The position numbers and the translations under genes are program-made. Below are positions 1 to 10,360 of a stretch of 64,000 nucleotides of DNA, in pieces (position 1 is the first letter of the stretch; each line of letters starts with the position of its first letter). This DNA comes from JBCCGG01 sp039029395 (GTDB taxonomy: Bacteria; Pseudomonadota; Alphaproteobacteria; Kiloniellales; JAKSDN01), in the NCBI GenBank assembly GCA_039029395.1, contig JBCCGG010000003.1:163891-227890 (forward strand), given 5' to 3'. The notes below the pieces were generated by a model. The model did not search any database, was not told the origin of the DNA, and saw only the letters and a list, made by a program, of their open reading frames with translations.

Positions 1-1
1 C

Positions 2-1339
2 CGCTCGGTGACACCAGGCGACCTTTTCATCGCGCTGGAAGGGCCGAACTTCGATGGGCACGATTACATAGGTGCCGCACTGGAGGCCGGCGCCGCCGCG
101 GCGGTCGCCCATCGCCGGCCCACGGGCTTGCCGCGCGGGGCGCCCTTGGTGATGGTCAAGGACAGCCTGGCGGCGCTCGGCGATCTGGGCCGCTTCGCCC
201 GGGCGCGCAGCAACGCGCGGGTCATCGGTGTGACCGGAAGTGTCGGCAAGACCGGCACCAAGGAGGCGTTGCGCCACTGCCTGTCGGGCCAAGGCCCGAC
301 CGTCGCCAGCATGGGCAGCCTGAACAATCACTGGGGCCTTCCCCTATCGCTCGCGCGCACGCCCCACAACGCGCTCTACGGCGTCTACGAGATGGGCATG
401 AACCATCCCGGCGAGATCCGCGAGCTGACCAAGCTGGCGCGCCCCCATGTCGCCCTGATCACCGCGATCGCCCCGGCGCACAGCGCGTTCTTCGACTCGC
501 TCGATCAGATCGCCGAGGCCAAGGCCGAGATCTTCGAGGGCCTGGCGCCCGGCGGCACCGCCGTGATCGGCCGGGACTCGCCCTACTACGAGCTGCTCGC
601 CCAGCGCGTCCGGGAGGCCGGCGCCGAGCGCTTGATCTCCTTCGGTCAGCACCCCGAGGCCGATGCGCGCCTGATCAACTACACGCTTCAGCCCGGCCAC
701 AGCACGGTGCGCGCGCTGATCGGCAACCGTGCGCTCGACTACTTCGTCAACCTGCCCGGCGCTCACTGGGTGATGAACTCCCTGGCGGTGCTGGCGACCA
801 TCAAGGCGACCGGTGCGGACGTCGGCGCGGCGGCCGGCCAGTTGTGCCGGCTCAAGCCTCTGAAGGGCCGCGGCGCGCGCGAGGTCCTGACCCTAAACGG
901 CGGCAGCTTCGAGCTGATCGACGACAGCTACAACGCCAACCCGACCTCCATGGCGGCGGCGATTGCCGTGCTCATGCAGGCTACCCTGGGCAATGGTGGG
1001 CGGCGCATCGCGGTGCTCGGCGACATGCTCGAGCTGGGCGACAAGGCGCCCGAGCTGCATGCTGCCCTGGCCGAACCGATCAAGGCGGCGGGCATCGACC
1101 TGGTCTACACCTGCGGGCCCAACATGGCGGCCTTGCACGACGCCCTGCCGAAGACCTTGCGCGGCGGCCACACAGCGGACTCGCGGGGTCTTGCGCCGAT
1201 GGTCGCGGCCGCGCTTCGTCCCGGCGACACGGTACTGGTCAAGGGCTCGCTGGGCAGCAAGATGGCGATCGTCATCAAGGCCCTCGAGGCGCTCGACACC
1301 CTGGGCGACACCGCGCCGCGCGTCGCCAACGGCGAATAG
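2..1339 (+). CDS. murF: MurF, UDP-MurNAc-tripeptide--D-Ala-D-Ala ligase (5' partial)
   Basis: Cytoplasmic ATP-dependent ligase that adds D-Ala-D-Ala to the UDP-MurNAc tripeptide, the last soluble step of the peptidoglycan precursor. The reading frame is open from the left edge (residues RSVTPGDLFIALEG), so the true start lies upstream, and the internal GTG at base 8 is not the start. The N-terminal PGDLFIAL...DGHDYI block and the ATP-binding GVTGSVGKTGTKEA loop are typical of MurF. The Mur ligase middle-domain motif DDSYNANPTSM and a C-terminal VLVKGSLGSKM segment follow. 445 residues are visible. Only about 10-20 residues are missing compared with family length. mraY starts 15 bases after the stop, so this is the left end of the dcw operon in the window. 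Confidence 0.97.
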   Translation, partial: RSVTPGDLFIALEGPNFDGHDYIGAALEAGAAAAVAHRRPTGLPRGAPLVMVKDSLAALGDLGRFARARSNARVIGVTGSVGKTGTKEALRHCLSGQGPTVASMGSLNNHWGLPLSLARTPHNALYGVYEMGMNHPGEIRELTKLARPHVALITAIAPAHSAFFDSLDQIAEAKAEIFEGLAPGGTAVIGRDSPYYELLAQRVREAGAERLISFGQHPEADARLINYTLQPGHSTVRALIGNRALDYFVNLPGAHWVMNSLAVLATIKATGADVGAAAGQLCRLKPLKGRGAREVLTLNGGSFELIDDSYNANPTSMAAAIAVLMQATLGNGGRRIAVLGDMLELGDKAPELHAALAEPIKAAGIDLVYTCGPNMAALHDALPKTLRGGHTADSRGLAPMVAAALRPGDTVLVKGSLGSKMAIVIKALEALDTLGDTAPRVANGE

Positions 1340-1354
1340 GGGAAGCGCCCGGGC

Positions 1355-2443
1355 ATGCTTTTCAACGTCCTCGTACCGCTGGCCGACGAGCACATTGTGT
1401 TCAACGTCTTCCGTTACCTGACCTTCAGGAGCGGCGGCGCGGTGATCACCGCCCTGGTGATTAGCTTTTTGCTCGGCCCCAGGGTCATCGCCTGGCTCAA
1501 GTCGCGCCAGGCCGAGGGCCAGCCGATCCGCGAGGATGGACCTGAGAGCCATCTGCTGACCAAGAAGGGCACGCCGACCATGGGCGGCGTGTTGATCCTG
1601 CTGGCGATCAGCATCTCGACCTTGCTGTGGGCCGATCTCACCAACGGCTTCGTCTGGGTGATTCTCTTCGTCACCATCGGCTTCGGTCTGATCGGCTTCG
1701 GCGACGACTATCTGAAGCTGACCCGGCGCAGCGCAAGCGGGCTCAAGAGCCGCTACAAGTTCGCGGCGCAAATCCTGATCGCCCTGGCCGCCGCGGTGTG
1801 GATCGTGCTTCTGAGCCCGGAGGCCCTGGCCACCCAACTGGCGGTGCCTTTCTTCAAGAACCTGCTGATCAACTTCGGCTGGGGTTTCCTCTTGATTTCG
1901 GTCTTCGTCATGGTCGGCGCGTCGAACGCGGTCAACCTGACCGACGGACTCGACGGCCTGGCAATCGTGCCGGTCATGATCGCCGCCGGCTGCTTCGCGC
2001 TGATCGCCTGGCTGGTCGGCAACACGGTCTACTCCAACTATCTGCAGATCCACTACGTGCCTGGCACCGGCGAGCTGGCGGTGTTCTGCGCCGCCCTGGT
2101 CGGCGCTTCGCTCGGCTTCCTTTGGTTCAACGCGCCGCCGGCCATGGTCTTCATGGGCGACACCGGCTCGCTGTCCTGCGGCGGCGCGCTGGGCGGCATC
2201 GCGGTGATCACCAAGCACGAGCTGGTGCTGGCGATCATCGGCGGCCTCTTCGTGCTCGAGACCGTATCGGTGATCGTCCAAGTCGGCTCCTTCAAGCTGA
2301 CCGGCCGCCGGGTGTTCCGCATGGCGCCCCTGCACCACCACTTCGAGAAGCTCGGCTGGGCCGAGCCGACCATCGTGATCCGCTTTTGGATCATCGCCTC
2401 GATCCTGGCGCTCGCCGGGCTCTCCACCCTGAAGCTGCGCTAG
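1355..2443 (+). CDS. mraY: MraY, phospho-MurNAc-pentapeptide translocase
   Basis: Integral membrane enzyme that moves phospho-MurNAc-pentapeptide from UDP to undecaprenyl phosphate, producing lipid I. The protein has 362 residues, the usual MraY length, with about ten hydrophobic segments. Diagnostic motifs are KKGTPTMGG near residue 70, the DDYLK motif near 110, NLTDGLDGLA near 190, FMGDTGSL near 265 and the C-terminal HHHFEKLGW. The start at 1355 is preceded by a GGGGAAG ribosome binding site. murD begins 11 bases after its stop, so the two are probably co-transcribed. Confidence 0.98.
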   Translation: MLFNVLVPLADEHIVFNVFRYLTFRSGGAVITALVISFLLGPRVIAWLKSRQAEGQPIREDGPESHLLTKKGTPTMGGVLILLAISISTLLWADLTNGFVWVILFVTIGFGLIGFGDDYLKLTRRSASGLKSRYKFAAQILIALAAAVWIVLLSPEALATQLAVPFFKNLLINFGWGFLLISVFVMVGASNAVNLTDGLDGLAIVPVMIAAGCFALIAWLVGNTVYSNYLQIHYVPGTGELAVFCAALVGASLGFLWFNAPPAMVFMGDTGSLSCGGALGGIAVITKHELVLAIIGGLFVLETVSVIVQVGSFKLTGRRVFRMAPLHHHFEKLGWAEPTIVIRFWIIASILALAGLSTLKLR

Positions 2444-2454
2444 GGGGCGGGACG

Positions 2455-3870
2455 ATGATCGATCTCTTCTACTTCGGTGGCTACCCGGTGGCGGTGCTAG
2501 GCCTCGGCCGTTCCGGGCTCTCGGCCGCCAAGGCGCTGGTCCAGTGCGGCGCCGAAGTCTCGGCCTGGGACGACGATCCGGCCAAGCGCGAAGCGGCTGC
2601 CGCGGCCGGCATCCCGATCGCCGAATTGACGGCCGTCGACTGGCGCCAAATGACCACCCTGGTGATCTCGCCGGGTATCCCCCACGACCAGCCGGCACCG
2701 CACCCGGTGGCGGCCCTGGCGCGGGCCGGGAACTGCGAAATCATTGGCGACATCGAGCTTCTGGCGCGCGCCCAACGGGACGCCGGCTACATCGGCATCA
2801 CCGGGACCAACGGCAAATCGACCACCACCAGCCTGATCGGACACGTTCTGGAGACCGCTGGGCGCGACGTCGAGGTTGGCGGCAACCTGGGCATCCCGGT
2901 GCTCGAGCTAGCCGGCCTGGATTCGACTGGCAGCTACGTGCTCGAGATGTCGAGCTACCAGCTCGAGATCACTTTCTCGATCACTTTCGACGTGGCGGTG
3001 CTGCTCAACATCAGCCCGGACCACCTTGAGCGACACGGTGGCTTCGAGGGCTACGTCAAGGCCAAACGAGAGATCTTCCGGCGCCAGACCAAGCCGCGCA
3101 CGGCTGTGATCGGTACCGACGACGAGACCTGCCGGGCGATCTTCGAGGAGCTACGCCAAGCCGACGAGCAGAACGTGATCCCGATCTCTGGCAACACAGC
3201 GGTCGCGGGCGGCGTGTTCCAGCAAAACGGCATCCTGATCGACGACTTGGAAGGCCAAGCGGCGCCGGTGCTGAGCCTGGCCGACGTGCCGAGCCTGCCC
3301 GGAATCCACAATGCCCAGAACGCCGCCGCGGCCTATGCCGTGTGCAAGACAATGGGCGTCCAGCCGCCGGTCATCGCCGCCTGCATCTCGAGCTTCCCGG
3401 GCCTGTCCCACCGCCAGGAGGTCATCGCGGTGGTCGACGGCATCGTCTATATCAACGATTCCAAGGCGACCAACGCCGAGGCCGCCAAGCGCGCGCTGGC
3501 CTGCTACGGGCGGATCTACTGGATCGCCGGCGGACGGGCCAAGGACGGCGGCCTGGACGGAGTGGAGCCGCTCTTGAGCCGGGTTGCCAAGGCCTTCTTG
3601 ATCGGCGAGGCGGAAGGCGCCTTCGCCGACCAGCTCGACGGCAAGGTGGCGCTCAGCCGCTGCGGCGATCTGGCCAGCGCACTCGAAGAGGCGCGCGCCG
3701 CGGCCATGAACGACGCCGAGGCGGACCGTGTGGTCCTGCTGTCCCCGGCCGCCGCTTCCTTCGACCAGTTCAGCGATTTCGAGGCGCGCGGCGAGGCCTT
3801 CCGCGCCCTGGTCGAGGCCCTGCCCGGCCGCCACGAGGATTTGGGGCCCGGCGGGAGGGTGCTGCAATGA
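2455..3870 (+). CDS. murD: MurD, UDP-MurNAc-L-alanine--D-glutamate ligase
   Basis: Cytoplasmic ligase that adds D-glutamate to UDP-MurNAc-L-Ala. The start was placed at ATG 2455, giving 471 residues. The frame is open far upstream, but only from here does the protein match MurD: a Rossmann-type VAVLGLGRSGLSAA opens the N-terminal domain. The P-loop GITGTNGKSTTT lies near residue 115, then a central LNISPDHLERHG block and YINDSKATNAEA in the C-terminal half. The stop codon overlaps the ftsW start (ATGA), so translation is probably coupled. Confidence 0.97.
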   Translation: MIDLFYFGGYPVAVLGLGRSGLSAAKALVQCGAEVSAWDDDPAKREAAAAAGIPIAELTAVDWRQMTTLVISPGIPHDQPAPHPVAALARAGNCEIIGDIELLARAQRDAGYIGITGTNGKSTTTSLIGHVLETAGRDVEVGGNLGIPVLELAGLDSTGSYVLEMSSYQLEITFSITFDVAVLLNISPDHLERHGGFEGYVKAKREIFRRQTKPRTAVIGTDDETCRAIFEELRQADEQNVIPISGNTAVAGGVFQQNGILIDDLEGQAAPVLSLADVPSLPGIHNAQNAAAAYAVCKTMGVQPPVIAACISSFPGLSHRQEVIAVVDGIVYINDSKATNAEAAKRALACYGRIYWIAGGRAKDGGLDGVEPLLSRVAKAFLIGEAEGAFADQLDGKVALSRCGDLASALEEARAAAMNDAEADRVVLLSPAAASFDQFSDFEARGEAFRALVEALPGRHEDLGPGGRVLQ

Positions 3871-4991
3871 ACATCTTCAGCCGCACCGATACCAGCGTCC
3901 TGGGCCACTGGTGGTGGACCGTCGACCGCTGGATTCTGGCCGCCCTGATTCTGCTCATGGCGATCGGCGCAATTTTAATCTTGGCGGCCTCGCCGGCCGC
4001 AGCCGAGCGCATCGGCCTGCCGTCGTTCCAGCTCGCCCAAAGGCAGTTCATCCTGCTGCCGCCGGCGCTGGCGATCCTGATCGGCGTCTCGCTCTTGGAG
4101 CCGCGCTGGATCCGACGTCTGGCCGTGGTTGGCCTGGTCGGCGCGCTGTTGTTGTGCGTCATGACCCTTCTGACCGGCAACGAGATCAAAGGCGCGACCC
4201 GCTGGATCTCGATCGGCGGCCTGTCCCTGCAGCCCTCCGAGTTCGTCAAGCCTTGCTTCGCCGTGGCGGCCGCCTGGCTGTTCGCCCAGGAGCGCTGCCA
4301 AATCGGCTTTCCCGGGCGCTGGCTGGTCGCCGGGCTGTGGCTCGCGGTCGTCAGCCTGCTTCTGCTGCAACCGGATCTGGGCCAGGCCTTCGTGGTGACC
4401 GCGGTGTGGGGCGTGCAGTTCTTCTTGGCCGGTCTGCCCATGCTCTGGGTCGGCATCTTGATGGCGCTTGGCGTGCTCGGCCTGTTCGGCGCCTACGTCG
4501 CCCTGCCCCACGTGACCGCGCGCATCGACTCCTTCATCGACCCCCAGGCCGGCGACCGCTACCAGATCGATCGCTCGATCGAGGCCTTCATGCGCGGCGG
4601 TCTGTTCGGCAAAGGACCGGGCGAAGGCACGGTCAAGGCACAGCTGCCGGATTCCCATTCCGACTTCATCTTCGCGGTCGCCGGCGAGGAGTTCGGCCTG
4701 ATCGTCTGCCTGATCATACTGCTGCTCTTCGCCTTCGTGGTGCTGCGTGGCTTCTCCCGGGCGTTTCAGGACCGCAGCCTCTTCGCGCTTTTGGCGACCA
4801 GCGGCCTGCTCGCTCAGTTCGGCCTGCAAGCGCTGATCAACATGGCCTCCAGCCTGCACCTCATGCCGACCAAGGGCATGACCCTGCCGTTCATCAGTTA
4901 CGGCGGCTCCTCCTTGCTGGCGCTTGCGCTGGGCATGGGCATGGTCTTGGCCCTGACCCGCCGGCGGCTTGGTCCGGAGGCGACGCCATGA
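3867..4991 (+). CDS. ftsW: FtsW, septal lipid II polymerase
   Basis: SEDS-family membrane glycosyltransferase of the divisome that works with the septal PBP. The protein has 374 residues and about ten hydrophobic helices. The SEDS motif KGATRWISIGG followed by QPSEFVK lies near residues 110-128, and PDSHSDFIFAVAGEEFG lies in the large periplasmic loop region. The C-terminal PFISYGGSSLL segment is also typical. The start ATG overlaps the murD stop and the end overlaps the murG start by four bases. Because it sits between murD and murG it is FtsW rather than the elongation paralogue RodA. Confidence 0.97.
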   Translation: MNIFSRTDTSVLGHWWWTVDRWILAALILLMAIGAILILAASPAAAERIGLPSFQLAQRQFILLPPALAILIGVSLLEPRWIRRLAVVGLVGALLLCVMTLLTGNEIKGATRWISIGGLSLQPSEFVKPCFAVAAAWLFAQERCQIGFPGRWLVAGLWLAVVSLLLLQPDLGQAFVVTAVWGVQFFLAGLPMLWVGILMALGVLGLFGAYVALPHVTARIDSFIDPQAGDRYQIDRSIEAFMRGGLFGKGPGEGTVKAQLPDSHSDFIFAVAGEEFGLIVCLIILLLFAFVVLRGFSRAFQDRSLFALLATSGLLAQFGLQALINMASSLHLMPTKGMTLPFISYGGSSLLALALGMGMVLALTRRRLGPEATP

Positions 4992-6141
4992 ACGGACAAT
5001 CCCCCAAAAAAGTCGTTCTCGCCGCTGGCGGCACCGGCGGCCACATGTTCCCAGCCCAAGCGCTTGCCCGGGAGCTTCTGGCACGCGACATCGCGGTCAC
5101 TTTGATCACCGACCAGCGCGGCGGCGGCTTCGGGCCCGACCTGCCCCAGGTCGAGACCTACCGGATCAGCGCCGGCGCGATTGCCGGCGGCGGGCTGATC
5201 GGCAAGGCGCTCGGCGTGTGCCGGCTGATGCTGGGCGCGTTCCAGGCGCGCCGCTTGCTCGTCACCCTGGCACCTGACCGGGTGGTCGGCTTCGGTGGCT
5301 ATCCCTCTGTGCCGACCGTGATGGCCGCCGCCCACGCCGGCCTGCCGATTGTACTGCACGAGCAGAACGCCGTGCTCGGCCGGGCCAACCGCCTGCTAGC
5401 CGGGCGCGCCCAGGCGATCGCGACCTCCTTCCCGGCCGTCCAAGGGTTCCGCGACGAGGACCGCGCCAAGACGGTCTTGACCGGCAACCCGGTGCGCAGC
5501 GCGATTGCGGCGCTGGCCCGCAAGCCAACGGCGGTCGCCGGCGATGACGACAAGCTCCACCTGCTGGTCACCGGCGGCAGCCAGGGTGCCAGCGTGTTCA
5601 ACGAGCTGGTGCCTCAGGCGATCGCCGCCCTGCCCGAGCCCCTGCGACGGCGTCTCTCGGTTACCCAGCAGGTGCGCGGCGACGTCACGGCGCAGATCAG
5701 CGCCCGCTATCACGAGGCCGGCGTGGCCTGTGAGCTGGCCGCCTTCTTCGACGATCTGCCGGCGCGCCTGGCCAAGGCGCAGCTGGTGATCTGCCGGTCC
5801 GGCGCCTCGACCGTGGCCGAGCTGGCGGCCGCTGGCCGGCCGGCGATCCTGGTGCCCTATCCCCACGCCACGGACGACCACCAACGCGCCAACGCGGAAG
5901 CGCTGGCCGAAGCCGGCGGGGGCTGGCTGATGCCCCAAGCGACGCTCACATCCGAGCTTTTGGCCGAGCGTCTGGCCAAGATCTTGGGCGAGCCCGCGGT
6001 CCTGACGCGCGCCGCGCACTGCGCTGCCGCCACGGCCCGCCTGGAGGCCGCCAAGAGCCTCGCCGAGCTCGTGCTCGGCCTGCTGCCACGGACCAACGGC
6101 GCAAGTCCCTCCAAAGGGCGCGACAGAAAGGACGCCGCCGC

Positions 6142-6145
<4 letters not shown>
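4988..6145 (+). CDS. murG: MurG, lipid II synthase (GlcNAc transferase)
   Basis: Peripheral inner-membrane GT-B glycosyltransferase that adds GlcNAc to lipid I to form lipid II. It has 385 residues from ATG 4988. The glycine-rich N-terminal loop AAGGTGGHMFPA, the second-domain VTGGSQGASVFN loop and the UDP-GlcNAc-contact region CRSGASTVAEL with PYPHATDDHQ are all present. Both ends overlap neighbours by four bases (ftsW and murC). The C-terminal tail of about 15 polar residues is not conserved in the family. Confidence 0.97.
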
Positions 6146-7589
<1,444 letters not shown>

Positions 7590-7593
<4 letters not shown>

Positions 7594-8537
7594 TGCCCAT
7601 GCGTAAAGACCCCGAAGAGCGCCTGATCGACCGCCTGCCGCCTGTGCGCGGCCGGCTGACCGAGGGCGCTTCGCTGGCGCGGGTCACCTGGTTCCAGGTC
7701 GGCGGTCCGGCCGAGGTGCTGTTCAAGCCGGCCGACCGGGAGGACCTGTTGGCGTTCCTGGCGGCCAAGCCGGCCGACGTGCCGGTCACCGTCCTCGGCG
7801 TCGGCTCCAATCTGCTGGTGCGCGACGGCGGCGTGCCGGGCGTGGTCTTGCGTCTGGGCCGGGCCTTCGCCATGGCCGAGGCCGAAGGCGAAACCATGGT
7901 GGCGGGCGCCGCAATTCTCGATTTGAACCTGGCGACCGCCGCCAAGCTGGCGGGCCTCTCCGGGCTCGAGTTCTTCGCCGGCATCCCCGGCACGATCGGT
8001 GGTGCGCTCCGGATGAACGCCGGCGCCTATGGCCGTGAGACCAAGGATGTGGTGCTCTCCGCCGAAGCGATCGACCCGATCGGCGAGGTTCATCAGCTCA
8101 CGCCGGCCCAGCTCGGCCACAGCTACCGCCACTCCACGGTGCCAGAGGATTGGATCTTCCTGGGTGCCCGTTTCGCCGGCCAGCCGGACGACCCGGCGGT
8201 GATCGCCGGCTGCATGGCCGCGATCCAGCAGGCGCGCGCCGAGAGCCAGCCGATCCGCACCCGCACCGGCGGCTCGACCTTTAAGAACCCGCCGGGCCTC
8301 AAGGCCTGGCAACTGATCGACCGGGCCGGCTGCCGGGGCTTGGTGATCGGTGACGCCCAGGTTTCCGAAAAGCACTGCAACTTCCTGATCAACCGCGGCC
8401 AAGCCAGCGCCGACGATTTGGAGCGTCTGGGCGAGGAGGTACGCCGCCGCGTTCTCGAGACCAGCGGCGTCGAGCTGCAATGGGAGATCCGCCGGATCGG
8501 CGTGCCGTCAGGCGCCGGAGGTGGATCAATAGGATGA
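7590..8537 (+). CDS. murB: MurB, UDP-N-acetylenolpyruvoylglucosamine reductase
   Basis: FAD/NADPH enzyme that reduces UDP-GlcNAc-enolpyruvate to UDP-MurNAc. It has 315 residues. The FAD-binding TWFQVGGPAEVLF and LGVGSNLLVRDGG motifs, the GIPGTIGGALRMNAGAYG block and RTGGSTFKNPPG, which carries the catalytic serine, are all visible. The short form without the extra E. coli-type C-terminal insertion fits type II MurB. Two adjacent ATG codons (7590, 7593) overlap the murC stop. The first was taken. The end overlaps ddl by four bases. Confidence 0.97.
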
Positions 8538-9463
8538 CAAAAAAGAAAAAACACGTCGCCGTCCTGATGGGTGGCCAGTCGGCCGAACGGGAAGTTTCCA
8601 TGGTCAGTGGAGAGGCCTGCGCCGCCGCCCTGCGCGAGGCCGGCTACCGGGTCAGCGAAATCGTCGTCGGTCACGACATCCGCGATCTAGTCGAGGCGCT
8701 GACGCCCGCGCCCGATGCGGTCTTCAACGCCCTGCACGGCCGGCTCGGCGAGGACGGCTGCGTCCAGGGCCTGCTCGAGCTGATGCACATTCCCTACACC
8801 CACTCCGGCGTGCTGGCCTCGGCGCTGGCCATGAACAAGCCGGCCGCCAAGCGGATCTTCAAAAGGGCCGGCATCGCCTGTCCCGAGGGCAAGGTGGTGC
8901 CGCGCGAAGAGCTCACCAAGGGTGACCCCATGGCCCGGCCCTTCGTGATCAAGCCGGTCGACGAAGGCTCTTCGGTCGGCGTCAAGATCCTCCAGCGCGG
9001 CGACAACAAGCCTGCGCTCAACGGCGGTGACTGGCCCTATCACGACGAGATTTTGGTCGAGCGCTTCATCCCGGGCCGGGAGCTTACGGTCAGCGTCATG
9101 GGCGACCGGCCGCTCGCGGTCACCGAGGTCAAGCCACGCCAGGGCTTTTACGACTACGAGACCAAGTACACCGAGAACAAGGCCGACCACATCGTGCCCG
9201 CCGAGGTGCCGGCCTCGATCTACGAACTCGCCCTGGAACAAGCCCTGCTGGCTCATCAGGTGCTCGGCTGCCGGGGCGTGAGCCGGGCCGACTTCCGGTA
9301 CGACGACACCGAGCAGGACCCGGGTCAGCTCTACCTGCTGGAGATCAACACCCAGCCCGGCATGACCCCGCTCAGCCTGGTGCCCGAGCAGGCCAACTAC
9401 CTGGGCATTTCCTTCCCCGAGATTTGCGCCTGGATGGTGGAGCACGCCCAATGCGACGAGTAA
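8534..9463 (+). CDS. ddl: Ddl, D-alanine--D-alanine ligase
   Basis: ATP-grasp ligase that makes the D-Ala-D-Ala dipeptide used by MurF. The start was placed at ATG 8534 (MTKKKKHVAVLMGGQSAE), which overlaps the murB stop by four bases. The upstream in-frame extension has no ribosome site and no family match. The protein has 309 residues. HVAVLMGG and REVSMVSG, the ATP-grasp VIKPVDEGSSVGV motif near residue 140 and the metal-binding LLEINTQPGMT block near 280 are diagnostic. The end overlaps the ftsQ start region by 13 bases. Confidence 0.97.
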   Translation: MTKKKKHVAVLMGGQSAEREVSMVSGEACAAALREAGYRVSEIVVGHDIRDLVEALTPAPDAVFNALHGRLGEDGCVQGLLELMHIPYTHSGVLASALAMNKPAAKRIFKRAGIACPEGKVVPREELTKGDPMARPFVIKPVDEGSSVGVKILQRGDNKPALNGGDWPYHDEILVERFIPGRELTVSVMGDRPLAVTEVKPRQGFYDYETKYTENKADHIVPAEVPASIYELALEQALLAHQVLGCRGVSRADFRYDDTEQDPGQLYLLEINTQPGMTPLSLVPEQANYLGISFPEICAWMVEHAQCDE

Positions 9464-10308
9464 GCAAGAGCAAAAAGACCAAAAAGGGCGCACAGCGGCG
9501 GCGTGGCGCGCCCGCCGGGCTCGACCGTATTTGGCTGCTGCGCGGCGGTCTGGCGCTGTGCGCGCTGCTTGTGCTCGGCGGCGGCGGCTGGCTGTGGACC
9601 AGCGGCTGGGTCGAGCGGCAAGCCGAGGCCGTGGTCGAGCAGTTCCACAAGGGCGCGGTCAGCGCCGGCCTGGCGGTCGGCCAAGTGCTCGTCGAGGGCC
9701 GGGTGCGCAGCGAGAAGGATGTATTGTTGGCCGCCATTGGCGTCGAGCGGGGCATGTCGATCCTGGCGATCGATCTGGACGCGGCCCAGGCGAAGCTGAC
9801 CGCCCTGCCCTGGATCGCCGAGGCCGAGGTCGAACGCCAGCTGCCGGACATTGTCTACCTGCGCCTGGTCGAACGCCAGCCGGTGGCGCTTTGGCAGCTC
9901 GAAGGACGGCTCGCGGTGATCGACCGGGAGGGCGTCGTGATCCCCGATATCCCGGCGAAGTCCTTTGCGGCCTTGCCCCTGGTGGTCGGTCCGGGCGCGG
10001 CACAGGAAGCAAGCGCGCTGCTCGGGATACTGGCGCGCGAGCCCGACCTCGAGAAGAAGGTTACCGCCTCGGTCAGGGTCGGCGAGCGCCGCTGGAACTT
10101 GCAGATGGAAGGCGGCATCGACGTGCGCTTGCCGGAACAGGGCGAAGCGGAGGCCTGGTCTCATTTCGCGCGCATGGAACGAAAGCACGGGCTCTTGAAG
10201 CGCGACGTGGTGGCGATCGACCTGCGCCTGCCAGACCGCCTGGTGGTGCGCGTCGGCGGTGAAAAGGGAACGCGCGACCTGGTGGTCGGCGACGGCAAGA
10301 ACACCTGA
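9451..10308 (+). CDS. ftsQ: FtsQ, divisome membrane protein
   Basis: Bitopic inner-membrane divisome protein. ATG 9451 gives 285 residues: a strongly basic cytoplasmic tail (SKSKKTKKGAQRRR), one transmembrane helix around residues 27-49, and a periplasmic part with a POTRA-like region (VEGRVRSEKDVLLAAIG) followed by the FtsQ domain with LPWIAEAEVERQLP and RQPVALWQ. It overlaps the ddl 3' end and is followed by ftsA after 52 bases, the standard order. Sequence conservation in this family is low, so position adds weight to the call. Confidence 0.95.
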   Translation: MRRVSKSKKTKKGAQRRRGAPAGLDRIWLLRGGLALCALLVLGGGGWLWTSGWVERQAEAVVEQFHKGAVSAGLAVGQVLVEGRVRSEKDVLLAAIGVERGMSILAIDLDAAQAKLTALPWIAEAEVERQLPDIVYLRLVERQPVALWQLEGRLAVIDREGVVIPDIPAKSFAALPLVVGPGAAQEASALLGILAREPDLEKKVTASVRVGERRWNLQMEGGIDVRLPEQGEAEAWSHFARMERKHGLLKRDVVAIDLRLPDRLVVRVGGEKGTRDLVVGDGKNT

Positions 10309-10360
10309 GCGGGATGGCGAGGATCGGGAGGCAGACCTTGGGAGCGGTAGACGTAGGAAC

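Noticed and set aside
893..2698. Long antisense ORF over murF-mraY, and similar ones at 11733-13571 (-) and 54479-56902 (+)
   Set aside because: They lie opposite well-defined conserved genes, have low-complexity Arg/Gly/Asp/His-rich translations and no family motif. They arise from the GC-rich codon pattern.
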